Part shown: in pieces, positions 12,793 to 13,484 of the stretch
How the letters are laid out: every line of letters starts with the position of its first letter
Numbering within the stretch: position 1 is the stretch's first letter
Origin: an uncultured Campylobacter sp.
Lineage (GTDB): Bacteria; Campylobacterota; Campylobacteria; Campylobacterales; Campylobacteraceae
Length of the DNA stretch: 13,484 bases
Reading direction: 5' to 3'
Assembly: GCF_938045775.1 (NCBI RefSeq)
Contig: NZ_CALIBH010000161.1
Coordinates: forward strand, 1-13,484
The notes under the pieces: generated by a model
Databases searched by the model: none
Seen by the model: the letters and a program-made list of their open reading frames with translations, nothing else
Told to the model about the DNA's origin: nothing
Made by a program: the position numbers and the translations under genes

Positions 12793-13449
12793 TTACGAAC
12801 TCTGATTAATTTTACGCAAAAAATTTTCTATCAAAACCCGCCTTTGCTCTACGTCGTCGCTATCGCTAATGCCCTCTAGCTCACTTGCGTGATGGGCCTT
12901 GGGCGGGATATCTTTCAGATACGACCACACCTCGTCCTCGCTTAAAATTTTGCCGTGCAGATCAAAGCCCACGTTTAGCGCCCTGCCCGAAACCTCAGCC
13001 ATATCTGCGTGCAGGTGACCGTAGAGCATCAGTGCGCCATAATGGCAGTTTGCCCACTCGATCATAGGGTAGTGAGACAGAGCCGCTCTCTTATGCGATA
13101 GGCGCACAAAGGCATAGCCTACGATCTGCTCAAACATAAAATTACCGTCCGCCTTGTACTGGCTTAACAGCTCGTTTTTCATAGCAGCGATGCGCCCATC
13201 GTGGTTGCCGAGCACCAAAAAATGTCGCCCGTTTAATCTGCGAAGTAACTCGCAAGTGTGCGCAAAATCCTTGTGAAAGGACACGTCGCCGAGATTATAG
13301 ACGAGATCTTCTGGCGTAACGAGCGCATTCCAAGCGGCGATGAGATTTTCATCCATTTCGGCTACGTTTGCGCCTTTTCTAAAATTCGGATATTTTTTAA
13401 GCACCAGCTCGTGGCCGAAGTGCAGATCGGAGGTAAAATAAACGCTCAT
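12793..13449 (-). CDS. Calcineurin-like metallophosphoesterase
   Basis: This 218-residue cytosolic enzyme should hydrolyse phosphoester bonds using two metal ions. All the motifs of the fold are present in order: SDLHFGH (Asp8, His10, His13), LGDVS (Asp55), GNHD (81-84), LSHYP (His126) and GHLH (His145, His147). It resembles small phage- and Campylobacter-type metallophosphatases. The C-terminal 45 residues are charged and lie outside the catalytic core. GAGGAG stands 6 nt before the ATG. The start overlaps the stop of the upstream gene as ATGA, so it is the downstream member of an operon that extends beyond the window. The substrate is unknown. Confidence 0.92.
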   Translation of the reverse strand: MSVYFTSDLHFGHELVLKKYPNFRKGANVAEMDENLIAAWNALVTPEDLVYNLGDVSFHKDFAHTCELLRRLNGRHFLVLGNHDGRIAAMKNELLSQYKADGNFMFEQIVGYAFVRLSHKRAALSHYPMIEWANCHYGALMLYGHLHADMAEVSGRALNVGFDLHGKILSEDEVWSYLKDIPPKAHHASELEGISDSDDVEQRRVLIENFLRKINQSS

Positions 13450-13484
13450 AAAAGCTCCTCAAATAGCGCAAGATCCACGCCCGA
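13446..13484 (-). CDS. C-terminal end of an upstream gene (partial)
   Basis: The frame running in from the right edge reads SGVDLALFEELL then TGA, with the stop overlapping the metallophosphoesterase start (ATGA). The short amphipathic peptide and the tight overlap suggest the end of a real gene. Twelve residues are too few to name it. Confidence 0.45.
   Translation of the reverse strand, partial: SGVDLALFEELL

Overview
The window reads as a Campylobacter chromosome (phylum Campylobacterota). Three things point there: the 23S and 5S rRNA sequence, the AAGGA-type ribosome sites with many AAATTTTAAAATT words between genes, and the cluster nusA / HP0268-family nuclease / MiaB / LpxJ-like acyltransferase, whose members neighbour each other in Campylobacter and partly in Helicobacter pylori (recalled synteny). 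The core genes look richer in GC than in C. jejuni, which suggests a species such as C. gracilis or a relative. The species is a guess.

Layout. Positions 1 to about 323 are the 3' end of a 23S rRNA gene. It is followed by an unusually long (~540 nt) and strongly structured spacer and then a 5S rRNA (about 865-983). A gene-poor stretch of about 1.1 kb follows. Then come a secreted ComEA-like helix-hairpin-helix protein with a basic tail (2116-2616), a single-domain EamA/DMT permease on the minus strand (3142-3564), and a lipoprotein overlapping a YiiX-type permuted papain-fold hydrolase (4033-5009).

The main find is at 5180-8078: a complete 2,899-bp transposon. It has 27-bp terminal inverted repeats (22/27 identical, GGCTCT at both tips) and a perfect 8-bp target duplication (AATTTTAT at 5172-5179 and 8079-8086). 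It carries an IS1595-family transposase, a beta-type DNA adenine methyltransferase, a PD-(D/E)xK restriction endonuclease and a small XRE controller protein. It is a type II restriction-modification system packaged as cargo of a simple transposon. Methylase and nuclease are convergent and share TTAA as both stop codons. Controller and nuclease overlap by ATGA. Each transcription unit seems to start from a promoter at a transposon end: the left -35 lies inside the inverted repeat, and the right promoter, just inside the other repeat, appears to give a leaderless controller mRNA with a palindrome over the -35. The element sits between the convergent ends of the hydrolase gene and nusA and breaks no visible gene.

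To the right is the core cluster. nusA (minus) diverges from a tight plus-strand operon: HP0268-family nuclease (9593-9835), miaB (9832-11127, TTG start overlapping the previous stop), LpxJ-like acyltransferase (11108-11761), then an unrecognised 251-residue protein (11808-12563) with its own -10 element. The window ends with a calcineurin-like metallophosphoesterase on the minus strand (12793-13449). Its start codon overlaps the stop of a gene that runs off the right edge.
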